A stretch of 64,000 nucleotides of DNA from Methylobacterium sp. Leaf99. GTDB lineage: Bacteria > Pseudomonadota > Alphaproteobacteria > Rhizobiales > Beijerinckiaceae. Below the pieces are notes generated by a model. It was not told the origin of the DNA and ran no database searches. It saw nothing but the letters and a program-made list of their open reading frames with translations. Where the stretch lies: assembly GCF_001422375.1 (NCBI RefSeq), contig NZ_LMMU01000014.1, positions 5,464 to 69,463 of the forward strand. Reading direction: 5' to 3'. Numbering within the stretch: position 1 is the first letter of the stretch; the number at the start of each line of letters is the position of its first letter. Below are positions 16,513 through 24,989 of this stretch, in pieces. The translations under genes and the position numbers were made by a program.

Positions 16513-19268
16513 GGCTCACCGTCAACGGGCAGGCGCAGGAGGCCACGGCCCGGCCCGGCCAGTGCCTGCGCACCTTCCTGCGGGAGCTCGGCTGGTTCGG
16601 CGTCAAGAAGGGCTGCGACGCCGGCGATTGCGGCGCCTGCACCGTGCACCTCGACGGCGAGGCGGTGCATGCCTGCCTGCTGCCCGCCTTCCGGGCCGAG
16701 GGGCGGGCCGTGACCACCATCGAGGGCCTGGCCGGCCCGTGCCGGCCCGGCGGCGGGCCGCCCGAGCTTTTCCACCCCATGCAGGACGCCTTCCTCGACG
16801 CGCAGGGCTTCCAGTGCGGGTTCTGCACCCCCGGCCTGATCATGACGGCCGCCGCCCTCGACCAGGGCCAGCGCCGGGACCTCGGCACGGCCCTGAAGGG
16901 CAACCTCTGCCGCTGCACCGGCTACCGCGCCATCCGCGACGCCGTGGCGGGCACGGGCCATGCCGAGGCGCCCCAGGCCTGCCGCGCGCCCGTCGGGCGC
17001 GACGTGCGGGCGCCGGCGGGCGCGGCGGTGGTTTCGGGCACGGCGCCCTACACCCTCGACGTGGCGATGCCGGGCCTGCTGCACCTGAAGGTGCTGCGCG
17101 CGCCCCATGCCCACGCCCGCATCGTGGCCATCGACCGGGCGGCGGCGCTGGCCGTTCCGGGCGTGGTGGCCGTGTACACCCACGCGGACGTGCCGCAGCG
17201 GCGCTTCTCCACCGGGCGCCACGAGAACCCCGCCGACGACGCCCCCGACACCCTGATCCTCGATTCCATCGTCCGGTTCGTCGGCCAGCGCGTCGCCGCC
17301 GTCCTGGCGGAGAGCGAGGCGGCGGCGGAGGCCGGCGTCGCGGCCCTCGTGGTGACCTACGAGATCCGGCCGGCCCTGCTCGATCCGGACGCGGCGCTGC
17401 GGCCCGACGCCCCCCTGGTGCACGATCCCGCCGACCGCGCATCGCCGCCCCCCGGCGCCGACGCGCCGCCGCTCTCGGCCCACCCGAACCTCGCGGCGGA
17501 GGCCCACGGCGCCATCGGCGACGTCGCGGTCGGGTTCGCGCAAGCCGACCTCATCCACGAGGCGGACTACGTCTCCCAGCGCGTCCAGCACGCCGCCCTC
17601 GAGACCCACGGCGCCCTCGGCTGGCGCGACGCCGAGGGCCGCCTCGTGGTGCGGTCCTCGACCCAGGTGCCGTTCCTGACCCGCGACGCCCTCTGCGCCC
17701 TGTTCGACCTCGACCGGACCGCGGTCCGCGTCCTGTGCGGCCGCGTCGGCGGCGGGTTCGGCGGCAAGCAGGAGATGCTCACCGAGGACCTCGTCGCCCT
17801 CGCCGTGCTGCGGACCGGACGGCCGGTGCGGTGGGACCTGACCCGCCAGGAGCAGTTCACGGCCACGACCACGCGCCATCCCATGCGGGTGCGGGTGAAG
17901 ATGGGGGCGCGGGCCGACGGCACCCTCACGGCGATCCAGCTGACCGTCCTGTCCGACACCGGCGCCTACGCCAACCACGCCGGCGGCGTGCTGCACCACG
18001 GCTGCAACGAGTGCATCGCCGCCTATACCTGCCCGAACAAGCGGGTGGACGGGGTCAGCGTCTACACCAACACACTGCCGGCGGGCGCCTTCCGCGGCTA
18101 CGGCCTCAGCCAGACGATCTTCGCCGTGGAATCGGCCCTGGACGAGCTGGCGCGCGGGCTGGGCCTCGATCCGTTCGCCATGCGCCGCCGCAACGCCGTG
18201 CGGCCGGGCGACCCCCTGGTCGCCACCAGCCTGGAGCCCCACGACGTCCAGTACGGCTCCTACGGCCTCGACCAGTGCCTCGACCTCGCACAGGCGGCCC
18301 TCGCAGAAGACTCGGGCGCGCCGCCGCCGGGGCCGGACTGGCTGATCGGCGAGGGCATGGCCATGGCGATGATCGACACGATCCCGCCGCGCGGCCACTT
18401 CGCCCACGCGCACCTGCGCCGCGAGCCCGACGGCTACGCCCTCGCCATCGGCACGGCCGAATTCGGCAACGGCACCAGCACCGTGCATACCCAGATCGCC
18501 GCGCAGGCGCTCTCGACCACGCCCGACCGCATCCGCCTGATCCAGGCCGACACCGATGCCGTCGCGCACGACACCGGCGCCTACGGCAGCACCGGCACCG
18601 TCGTTGCCGGCCAGGCCAATTTTCGCGCGGCGACGGCGCTGGCCGGGGCCCTGACGAGGGCGGCGGCGGAGCGGATGGGGGTCGACCCAGATGCCTGCCG
18701 CCTGTCGGGCGAGGTTGTGGAAACCCCGGCCGGTCCCGTCCCGCTCTCGTCCCTCGCGCCCATGGAGGCCCGGGCCGAGGCCGACGGCTCGCCGCGCTCC
18801 GTCGCCTTCAACGTCCAGGCGTTCCGGGTCGCCGTGCACCCGGGGACCGGCGAGGTCCGCATCCTGGCGAGCATCCAGGCCGTGGACGCCGGCGTGGTCA
18901 TCAACCCGATGCAGTGCCGGGGTCAGGTCGAGGGCGGGGTGGCCCAGGCCCTCGGCGCCGCCCTCTACGAGGATTACCGCTTCGATGCGGCGGGCGGCGT
19001 GCTCACGCAGACGTTCCGCAACTACCACATCCCGGCCTGCGCCGACGTGCCCGACACGCGGGTGCTGTTCGCCGACACCCACGACCGCATCGGGCCGCTG
19101 GGCGCCAAATCCATGAGCGAATCGCCCTACAACCCCGTCGCCCCGGCCCTGGCCAACGCGATCCGCGATGCCACCGGCGCGCGCCTCACCGCGACGCCGT
19201 TCGCGCCCGACCGGATCTTTCGGGCTGTGATGGCGGCGGTGGCGGAGCGCGAGGGCTCCGCCACCTGA
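16509..19268 (+). CDS. fused [2Fe-2S]/molybdopterin subunit of a xanthine-dehydrogenase-family enzyme (XdhD-like)
   Basis: A 919-residue fusion. Residues 1-75 are a plant-type [2Fe-2S] domain with C36, C41, C44 and C56. Residues 76-160 are the second [2Fe-2S] domain with C103, C106, C134 and C136. From about 165 the molybdopterin-binding domains follow (hammerhead near 175-275, then GRVGGGFGGKQE, AFRGYG and the likely catalytic Glu in GAKSMSESPYNP). In most relatives the FeS and Mo parts are separate proteins. The fused layout with a small FAD partner recalls E. coli XdhD/YgfM. The substrate is unproven; the urate-pathway neighbours suggest a purine such as hypoxanthine or xanthine. Cofactor insertion factor XdhC is not seen here. 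Confidence 0.85.
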   Translation: MRLTVNGQAQEATARPGQCLRTFLRELGWFGVKKGCDAGDCGACTVHLDGEAVHACLLPAFRAEGRAVTTIEGLAGPCRPGGGPPELFHPMQDAFLDAQGFQCGFCTPGLIMTAAALDQGQRRDLGTALKGNLCRCTGYRAIRDAVAGTGHAEAPQACRAPVGRDVRAPAGAAVVSGTAPYTLDVAMPGLLHLKVLRAPHAHARIVAIDRAAALAVPGVVAVYTHADVPQRRFSTGRHENPADDAPDTLILDSIVRFVGQRVAAVLAESEAAAEAGVAALVVTYEIRPALLDPDAALRPDAPLVHDPADRASPPPGADAPPLSAHPNLAAEAHGAIGDVAVGFAQADLIHEADYVSQRVQHAALETHGALGWRDAEGRLVVRSSTQVPFLTRDALCALFDLDRTAVRVLCGRVGGGFGGKQEMLTEDLVALAVLRTGRPVRWDLTRQEQFTATTTRHPMRVRVKMGARADGTLTAIQLTVLSDTGAYANHAGGVLHHGCNECIAAYTCPNKRVDGVSVYTNTLPAGAFRGYGLSQTIFAVESALDELARGLGLDPFAMRRRNAVRPGDPLVATSLEPHDVQYGSYGLDQCLDLAQAALAEDSGAPPPGPDWLIGEGMAMAMIDTIPPRGHFAHAHLRREPDGYALAIGTAEFGNGTSTVHTQIAAQALSTTPDRIRLIQADTDAVAHDTGAYGSTGTVVAGQANFRAATALAGALTRAAAERMGVDPDACRLSGEVVETPAGPVPLSSLAPMEARAEADGSPRSVAFNVQAFRVAVHPGTGEVRILASIQAVDAGVVINPMQCRGQVEGGVAQALGAALYEDYRFDAAGGVLTQTFRNYHIPACADVPDTRVLFADTHDRIGPLGAKSMSESPYNPVAPALANAIRDATGARLTATPFAPDRIFRAVMAAVAEREGSAT

Positions 19269-19274
19269 AATCCG

Positions 19275-20711
19275 TCAGGCCGTCCTTTCCGAAAAAATCG
19301 CCTTCTTGACGATGGCGTGGACGCCCCAGTTGCCGTCCACCACCTGGGTGATTCCGAAATCGACGGCGATGGACATGAGCGAGATCGCCTCGTCCTCGGT
19401 CAGCCCCTTCGCGTGCATGAGGAAGGACCGCATCTTGTGGAAGGCGTCGCGCATGGCGAGGTCGAGGGAGGATTTCTGGAAGATCGCGTTCTGCGCGTCG
19501 GGGCCGAGGTCCCGCAGGTAGTTCGGATAGCTGAAGCCCGAGAGCACCCAGTCCTCGGCGGTCTCGATCATCGGGAAATCGAGGGCTTCCAGGGACGTGC
19601 CGGCGAGATCGGTCTTCTTGTGCAGGATGAACTGGAAGGTCCCGGTGAGCGAGCACTCGATGGCCGTGCCGCAGAGTTCGGAATCGCCCTGGCTCGCATG
19701 GGGATCGCCCACGGAGAACAGGGCGCCCGGCACGGCGACGGGATAGTACATCGTCGCGCCCTTGCCGATGCGCCAGTTGTCGATGTTGCCGCCGGTGTAG
19801 CTCGGCGGGATCGAGTTCACCATCTCGGCCTCGGCGGGCGCGAGGCCCATGGTCCCAAAATGCGGGCGGATCGGCACGCGAATGCCCTTGAGCACGTCGT
19901 AGGTGCGCGTCGTCTTGGTATGGTCGACGGGGATGCCCGGATAGTCGATGGTCGGGTGCAGCACCCCGTTGGGGTCGGTGACGCCGGGCCAGGGGAAGCT
20001 GTAGACGGCTTTCGCCCAATCGCGCCCGCCCGTGGCATCGACCTCGTAGATGGTGATGACCTCGCGCTTCTTCCCCTCCAGCATGTCGCCGTAATGGTAG
20101 CCCCACCAGGCGGCGGCGTTGCTGCCAAAGGTCGAGCCCTTGAACTTCGGGTTGGCGGAGGGGCGCGGCGCCACGTCGAGGATGCGCACTTCGAGGACGT
20201 CGCCGGGCTCGGCGCCCCGGATCGCCACCGGGCCGGTGCAGATATGCACGCCGAGGCCGCCGCCCGGCCCGAGCTTGGCATCCTCCGGGCCGGCGCCGCG
20301 CCGGGTGACGCCCTTCCGCTCCTTCGTCCAGAGGAAGACGCTCTCGGCCCCGGGATCGCCCGTCACCATACGCTCGGAATCGTCGTTGGCGTGGTGGGTG
20401 AGCGTCTCGATGGTGACGTAGTCGCCCGACGCGATCTCGACCTGCGGTTTCAGGGTCTTGCTGAAGTAGCCCCAGTGCACGGTCTCGGCGGTGGCGGGGA
20501 GGTGGTAATGCGCGGATTGCCTCACGCCCCTGCTGGCCTCGGCCAGGGCCGGGCTCACCAGGGACAAGCCGCCGGCGGCGAGGGCGGCGGCGCCCCCGGA
20601 CGCCACGAACCCGCTCTTGAGGAAGGCGCGCCGCTCGGGCTCCATGTCACGCCGGTAGCGCAGGCGGTGCTCCGCGAAGGCCGCGCAGGTCGGATCGTCG
20701 CCGAGGCACAT
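19275..20711 (-). CDS. Tat-exported acetamidase/formamidase-family protein
   Basis: A 478-residue protein with a twin-arginine leader (ERRAFLKSGF near residues 27-36, followed by a hydrophobic segment ending ALAEA). The mature part belongs to the FmdA/AmdA family of Zn/Ca-dependent amidases. Family features are LTHHANDD, the GDVLEVRILDVAP core and a GDPHASQGDSELCGTAIE segment. Classical formamidases are cytoplasmic, so export is notable. The start at ATG 20711 has GGAGAGACG upstream. It is convergent with the molybdenum enzyme, 6 bp apart. A role in releasing ammonia from an amide outside the cytoplasm is inference. Confidence 0.82.
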   Translation of the reverse strand: MCLGDDPTCAAFAEHRLRYRRDMEPERRAFLKSGFVASGGAAALAAGGLSLVSPALAEASRGVRQSAHYHLPATAETVHWGYFSKTLKPQVEIASGDYVTIETLTHHANDDSERMVTGDPGAESVFLWTKERKGVTRRGAGPEDAKLGPGGGLGVHICTGPVAIRGAEPGDVLEVRILDVAPRPSANPKFKGSTFGSNAAAWWGYHYGDMLEGKKREVITIYEVDATGGRDWAKAVYSFPWPGVTDPNGVLHPTIDYPGIPVDHTKTTRTYDVLKGIRVPIRPHFGTMGLAPAEAEMVNSIPPSYTGGNIDNWRIGKGATMYYPVAVPGALFSVGDPHASQGDSELCGTAIECSLTGTFQFILHKKTDLAGTSLEALDFPMIETAEDWVLSGFSYPNYLRDLGPDAQNAIFQKSSLDLAMRDAFHKMRSFLMHAKGLTEDEAISLMSIAVDFGITQVVDGNWGVHAIVKKAIFSERTA

Positions 20712-20854
20712 CTCGTCTCTCCGGTGGGAAGCGTCCGGAGCCGTGTACGCAAGCCGGCGGCCAGGCCGACCCGAGATCCGTTCGGCCCGAAGCGATCGAG
20801 CGTCAGCGGCATCGCCGCCCCGGCGTTGCGCGCGGCGGCGATGCGGTTGCGGAT

Positions 20855-21065
20855 TTCGGACAAGGCCAAAGCCGAAGCATGGATCGACCACGATCGGGAG
20901 ATCGACGGAATCGGTGAGTTCGCGCGGCGGCGTGGATCGCCGGTCTCCCTCGCGGGTGGGGATGACGGGGAAGCCCTTTTCCCGTGCCGCCGCGAGCCGC
21001 CGGAAGATCGGGCCGATCGGCGCGCGGGTGAAGGCGAGGGCGTAGCCCAGTCCGGAGCCGTGGCC
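20855..21065 (-). pseudogene. remnant of an isochorismatase-family cysteine hydrolase
   Basis: Between the formamidase start and urate oxidase, the minus strand encodes GYALAFTRAPIGPIFRRL followed by AAAREKGFPVIPTREG. This closely resembles the conserved segment of BiuH-type cysteine hydrolases (compare GYDLALTRAPI...VIHTREGHRPDL, recalled from the family). The N-terminal DMQ motif and the C-terminal catalytic Cys region are missing, so only about 70 residues survive. Such enzymes hydrolyse ureido compounds or biuret, which fits the neighbourhood. The identification is from memory of the family. Confidence 0.45.
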
Positions 21066-21287
21066 AGAAAGAGGGCAGGGCGGCGATCGGGGCTCCTGAA
21101 ATTTGTGCAGGGGCGCACTCAATAGAGAAACACCTTGCGCAAAGGACATGCATCATCCTGATGCAGCGCGCAGGCGGCGTACGGCCCTTTCGCAAAAAAC
21201 CGACGAAGACAGCAGCGAGGTCGGTCCCTTATCGTAGAGGGCCGGTTTTTCGGCCATGCCTCACCGAGCATGGCGCGGATTCGCGCC

Positions 21288-22127
21288 TCAGTCCCGGCCG
21301 ATGGTCGCCTCGATCTGCCCGTGGGGCTCGTCCGTCGGCAGGAACACCACGCCCGGGTTCTCGAGGCCGAACGGGGTCAGGTCGATGGGGATGTAGTGCT
21401 TGTTCGGCATGGCGAAGCCGATCTCGGCGATCTCCGGGATGGCGTCGAGGACCGCCTCGCCCATGCGGTACATGCTGTCCTGGACCCCGGCGCTGTAGGT
21501 CGTGCCGAACACCGCCATCAGGACTTCGAGGACCCTGGCGTTGGTGACCGCGGTGTCGGCCGGCATGCGCGCCCAGGTCCAGGTCGCGTCCATGGCGGTG
21601 GCGGCGATGCGGTCGGTGGTGTCCGCCAGGGTGCGGTAGCGGTCCTGGACGAAGTCCGCCCAGCCCGACCGGGTGGTCTTCATGAAGGTGAAGTTCCGCA
21701 GGCCCGATTGCAGCACGGCCCCGTCGCGGCGCGCCACCAGCCGGACATGGGCCGTTCCGTTGCCGTCGAGGGTGAAGACGTGGCCGTGCGGCGCCCCCGC
21801 GATGGTCTGGCGCAGCCAGCGCGTCTCCCGGCCTTCGACCTGCAGTTCCGCGACCTGCGGATAGGTGTCGAGGAGGGTCCGGGCGACGGCCTCGACGAAG
21901 GCTTCCTTGTCCAGGGAGAGGTTTTGGGCCGCCACCACGTTGACGATGTTCTTCACGCTGTCGGTGGCGATGCAGGCCCGGTTGTCGCCCCCGGTCCAGG
22001 CGGCGTCGAAGGCCCCCGTCATCAGCACCGTGAGGGACAGCTCGCGCGGGGTGTGGTGGTCGCCGTCGCGGGTGAGCCGCATCACCCGAACCTGGGCCTT
22101 GCCGTACCGGGAAGCGGTCAGGGGCAT
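21288..22127 (-). CDS. urate oxidase (factor-independent urate hydroxylase)
   Basis: A 279-residue uricase that oxidises urate to 5-hydroxyisourate with release of H2O2, without cofactor. Two tandem T-fold (tunnelling) halves are visible. Characteristic segments are GDNRACIATDSVKNIVN (about 46-62, with the catalytic Thr), LRNFTFMKTTRSGW (about 142-155) and NKHYIPIDL (about 242-250). The length is within the usual 280-310. GGAGAG lies upstream of the ATG. It is divergent from the fused OHCU decarboxylase/HIU hydrolase gene 244 bp away, so the two likely share a regulatory region. Confidence 0.92.
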   Translation of the reverse strand: MPLTASRYGKAQVRVMRLTRDGDHHTPRELSLTVLMTGAFDAAWTGGDNRACIATDSVKNIVNVVAAQNLSLDKEAFVEAVARTLLDTYPQVAELQVEGRETRWLRQTIAGAPHGHVFTLDGNGTAHVRLVARRDGAVLQSGLRNFTFMKTTRSGWADFVQDRYRTLADTTDRIAATAMDATWTWARMPADTAVTNARVLEVLMAVFGTTYSAGVQDSMYRMGEAVLDAIPEIAEIGFAMPNKHYIPIDLTPFGLENPGVVFLPTDEPHGQIEATIGRD

Positions 22128-22371
22128 GGTTCTCTCCAGGGACGACGGGGCCGGACGGACGCGCGATGGTCGGCGAAAGCCGCCCGAGGCTCAAGGCCCG
22201 GCGGAGGCCGCCGAAGGAGGCTCGACACCGCCGCCGCGCGGCCCCCGCCCGGGGATGCCGTTGCGACGGGGCAAAGCGTGTGCCAGGCCGGAGCCGGGAT
22301 GGCCCGTCGCCGGCACCGTTCGGCCCTGCGATGCGTCGCCATCGCCCGCTTCCACCGGGGACCCGGCCGTC

Positions 22372-23226
22372 ATGGCGACCACACGCGGGGCAACGACACT
22401 TGCGGCCCTGAACGATGCGCCGGTCCCGGACGTCGTGGCGGCGCTCGGCGCCGTCTTCGGGCACGCGCCCTGGGTGGCCGAGGGAGCCGCGGCGCGGCGG
22501 CCCTTTCCCACCGTCGAGGCCCTGGTCCGCGCCCTGCGCGACGTGGTCCACGGGGCCCCGGACGCCCGGCGGCTCGCCCTGCTCGCGGAACACCCCGAAC
22601 CCGCCGGCCCGCCCGATCCCCTGTCGGAGACCGAATCCGCCCGCTTCGCGGCGCTCGGTGCGGCCTACCGCGAACGGTTCGGGTTTCCCGTCATCCTCTG
22701 CGCCGGGCGGCACGGCCGCGCCTCCCTGCTCGCCACCGTCGAGCGACGGCTGGCCGCGTCCCCCGACGCGGAGCGGCGGGAGGCCGAGGCCGAGGCGATG
22801 CGGATCGCGGCGATCCGCCTGAATGCCGTGGTGACCGGCGCCGGGCCGCCGACCACCACGGGACGGATCTCGACCCATGTCCTCGACACCGTCCGGGGCC
22901 GGCCGGCGGCCGGCGTGGCCGTCGAGCTCGTGGAATTCGTCTCGGCGACGGAGACCGCGGTCGTCGCCCGGGCGGTGACCAACGCGGACGGCCGCACCGA
23001 CGCGCCCCTGATCCACGGACGCCCCGTGCCGAGGGCGACCTACGAGCTGCGCTTCGGCCTCGGAGACTACTTTCGCCGGGTCGGACCCACCCTCGGCCTC
23101 GACCTGCCCGAACCGCCCTTCCTCGACATCGTGCCCCTGCGCTTCGGCGTCGGCGACCCGGAGGGCCACTATCACGTGCCCCTGGTGGCGACCCCGTGGA
23201 GCTACCAGACCTATCGCGGCAGCTGA
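22372..23226 (+). CDS. bifunctional OHCU decarboxylase / 5-hydroxyisourate hydrolase fusion
   Basis: A 284-residue fusion that takes the uricase product to S-allantoin. Residues about 10-155 form the OHCU decarboxylase domain (HAPWVAEGAAARRPF, the His of AEHPEPAG at 74 as likely catalytic residue, and YRERFGFPVILC). The [ST]xxEQ helix is shortened. Residues 163-284 form the transthyretin-like HIU hydrolase, with ISTHVLDTVRGRPAAGV (His169), HYHVPL (His268) and the diagnostic C-terminal YRGS. The domain order equals that of plant allantoin synthase. The ATG at 22372 lies just before the first conserved helix. In bacteria these activities are more often separate genes. Confidence 0.9.
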   Translation: MATTRGATTLAALNDAPVPDVVAALGAVFGHAPWVAEGAAARRPFPTVEALVRALRDVVHGAPDARRLALLAEHPEPAGPPDPLSETESARFAALGAAYRERFGFPVILCAGRHGRASLLATVERRLAASPDAERREAEAEAMRIAAIRLNAVVTGAGPPTTTGRISTHVLDTVRGRPAAGVAVELVEFVSATETAVVARAVTNADGRTDAPLIHGRPVPRATYELRFGLGDYFRRVGPTLGLDLPEPPFLDIVPLRFGVGDPEGHYHVPLVATPWSYQTYRGS

Positions 23227-23244
23227 CCCCGCCGCGGCCCCGTC

Positions 23245-24609
23245 TCAGACGGCGCCGAACAGGTGTCGGGCCAGCTGCGTGTGCTCCTCGCGAAGCCGGC
23301 GCGTGTCGAGGCCGACGGGGTGCCCGTCGATCACCCGCCATTGTCCGGCGACCATCACCCGGTCGGCCCGGTGCGCCCCGCACAGGACCAGGGCCGCCAG
23401 GGGATCGTGCGCGCCGGAGAAGCGCAGCTCGTCGAGGGTGAACAGGGCCAGATCCGCCTCGCGGCCCGCTTCGATCCGGCCGATGTCCGAGCGCCCGAGG
23501 CAGGCGGCCGAGCCCTCCGTCGCCCAGCGCAGGGCGTCGAGGTGGGTGACCCGCTCCGCCCCGTAGGTGAGGCGGTTCAGCATCAGGGCGTGGCGCACGC
23601 CCTCCATGAGGTTCGAACTGTCGTTGGAGGCCGAGCCGTCGACGCCGAGGCCCACGGGGGAGCCGGCGGCCTCGAGCTCGCAGGTCCGGCACTGACCCGA
23701 CGCCAGGGTCATGTTCGAGGTCGGGCAGTGGCACACGCCGACGCCCGCACGCCCAAGGCGGGCGACCTCGTCGTCGGTGAAGTGGATGCCGTGGGCGAGC
23801 CAGGTCCGCGCCTTCATCCAGCCGACCTCCTCGAGGTAGTCGACGGGGCGCTGGCCGAACGTGGCGAGGCAGTAGGCGTCCTCGTCGAGGGTCTCGCCCA
23901 GATGCGTGTGCAGGCGGCAATCGTGGCGCTCGGCGAGCGCCGCGCTCTCGCGCATCAGCCGCTTCGTCACGTTGAAGGGCGAGCACGGGGCGAGCCCGAT
24001 CTGCACCATCGCGCCGGGCGCGGGGTCGTGGAACAGGGACAGCACCCGCTCGCTGTCGGCGAGGATCGTGTCGTCGTCCTGCACGAGGGCGTCCGGCGGC
24101 AGGCCGCCGTCGCGCACGGACAGGCTCATGGAGCCGCGGGTGACGAAGGCGCGGATGCCGAGCGCCCGCGCCTCCTCGACCTGGATGTCGACGGCGGCCT
24201 CGAGCCCCTTCGGGAACAGGTAGTGGTGGTCCCCCGCCGTGGTGCAGCCCGACAGCAGCAGTTCGGTGTAGGCGAGGCGCGTGGCGAGGCGGAACGCCTC
24301 CGGGGTCAGCCTGTCCCAGACCGTGTAGAGCGCCTGGAGCCAGGGAAACAGCGGCTTGTTGATCGCCAGGGGATGGGCGCGGGTCAGGGTCTGGAAGAAG
24401 TGGTGATGGGTGTTGACGAGGCCGGGAATCACCACGTGGCGCGCGGCGTCGAAGGTCTCGTGCACCGGCGCCGCCGGCCGTCCGCCCGCGGGCACGCACT
24501 CCACGAGGCGCGTCCCCTCGACGACGACGCCGCCGGCGGCCTCCGCCGCGAGGATCGCCATCGGGTTCCTGATCCAGAGGCGGCGGGCCCCGCCCGTATG
24601 CTCGTTCAT
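23245..24609 (-). CDS. 8-oxoguanine deaminase-like amidohydrolase
   Basis: A 454-residue amidohydrolase of the TrzN/AtzA/SsnA group. Metal-binding motifs are NTHHHFFQT near residue 68, HTHLGET near 235, AHGIHF near 275 and the Asp of GVDGSASND near 325. The VGLGVDGSASND and SGCTTAGDHHYLFP stretches match 8-oxoguanine deaminases, which make urate from 8-oxoguanine and so feed uricase. The start at ATG 24609 has GGGAGTGGGG upstream; an earlier in-frame start 18 codons up is less likely. It is convergent with the URAD-HIUase fusion and divergent from hpxX. Other purine or triazine substrates remain possible. Confidence 0.82.
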   Translation of the reverse strand: MNEHTGGARRLWIRNPMAILAAEAAGGVVVEGTRLVECVPAGGRPAAPVHETFDAARHVVIPGLVNTHHHFFQTLTRAHPLAINKPLFPWLQALYTVWDRLTPEAFRLATRLAYTELLLSGCTTAGDHHYLFPKGLEAAVDIQVEEARALGIRAFVTRGSMSLSVRDGGLPPDALVQDDDTILADSERVLSLFHDPAPGAMVQIGLAPCSPFNVTKRLMRESAALAERHDCRLHTHLGETLDEDAYCLATFGQRPVDYLEEVGWMKARTWLAHGIHFTDDEVARLGRAGVGVCHCPTSNMTLASGQCRTCELEAAGSPVGLGVDGSASNDSSNLMEGVRHALMLNRLTYGAERVTHLDALRWATEGSAACLGRSDIGRIEAGREADLALFTLDELRFSGAHDPLAALVLCGAHRADRVMVAGQWRVIDGHPVGLDTRRLREEHTQLARHLFGAV

Positions 24610-24788
24610 CCCCACTCCCGATTCCGCGTGCCGCCGGCTCCCCGTGCTGCCGGGATAGAGCACGTTTCACGCCGTTCGGCCCAGCCTCGGACGCGGGCGG
24701 CCGCGGGGCCGGGCCGGAACGGGACTTGCCTCAAGGCCGGCGCCGCGCCGTCCCGAAAGGCTCACCGGCGCTCGCAAGGAGGAGACGC

Positions 24789-24989
24789 ATGACGGACGCA
24801 CCACACGACCCGGCCTTCGATCCGGACGCCTACGCCCGGGCCGCGGCCGGCCTGCTCGCCCTGCCGCTCGACCCCGCCTGGATGCCGGCGATCGCGGCCA
24901 ACCTGCGCGTCCTCCACGCCGCCGCCGATCTCGTCGGCGCCTTCCCCCTGCCGGACGCCGCCGAGGCCGCCCCGGTCTTCGCGGCATGA
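24789..24989 (+). CDS. hpxX: AtzG/HpxX-like small subunit (DUF4089)
   Basis: A 66-residue helical protein (FDPDAYARAAAGLLALPLDP, then ANLRVLHAAADLVGAFPLPD). It matches the AtzG/HpxX family, a GatC-like partner that stabilises the adjacent amidase. AAGGAGGAG precedes the ATG. Its stop overlaps the amidase start (ATGA), so the two are translationally coupled and likely form a heteromer, as AtzE and AtzG do. Confidence 0.82.
   Translation: MTDAPHDPAFDPDAYARAAAGLLALPLDPAWMPAIAANLRVLHAAADLVGAFPLPDAAEAAPVFAA

Noticed and set aside
15393-19082. 1229-residue minus-strand frame
   Set aside because: Antisense shadow of the molybdenum-enzyme genes. Low-complexity His/Gly/Val/Arg composition.
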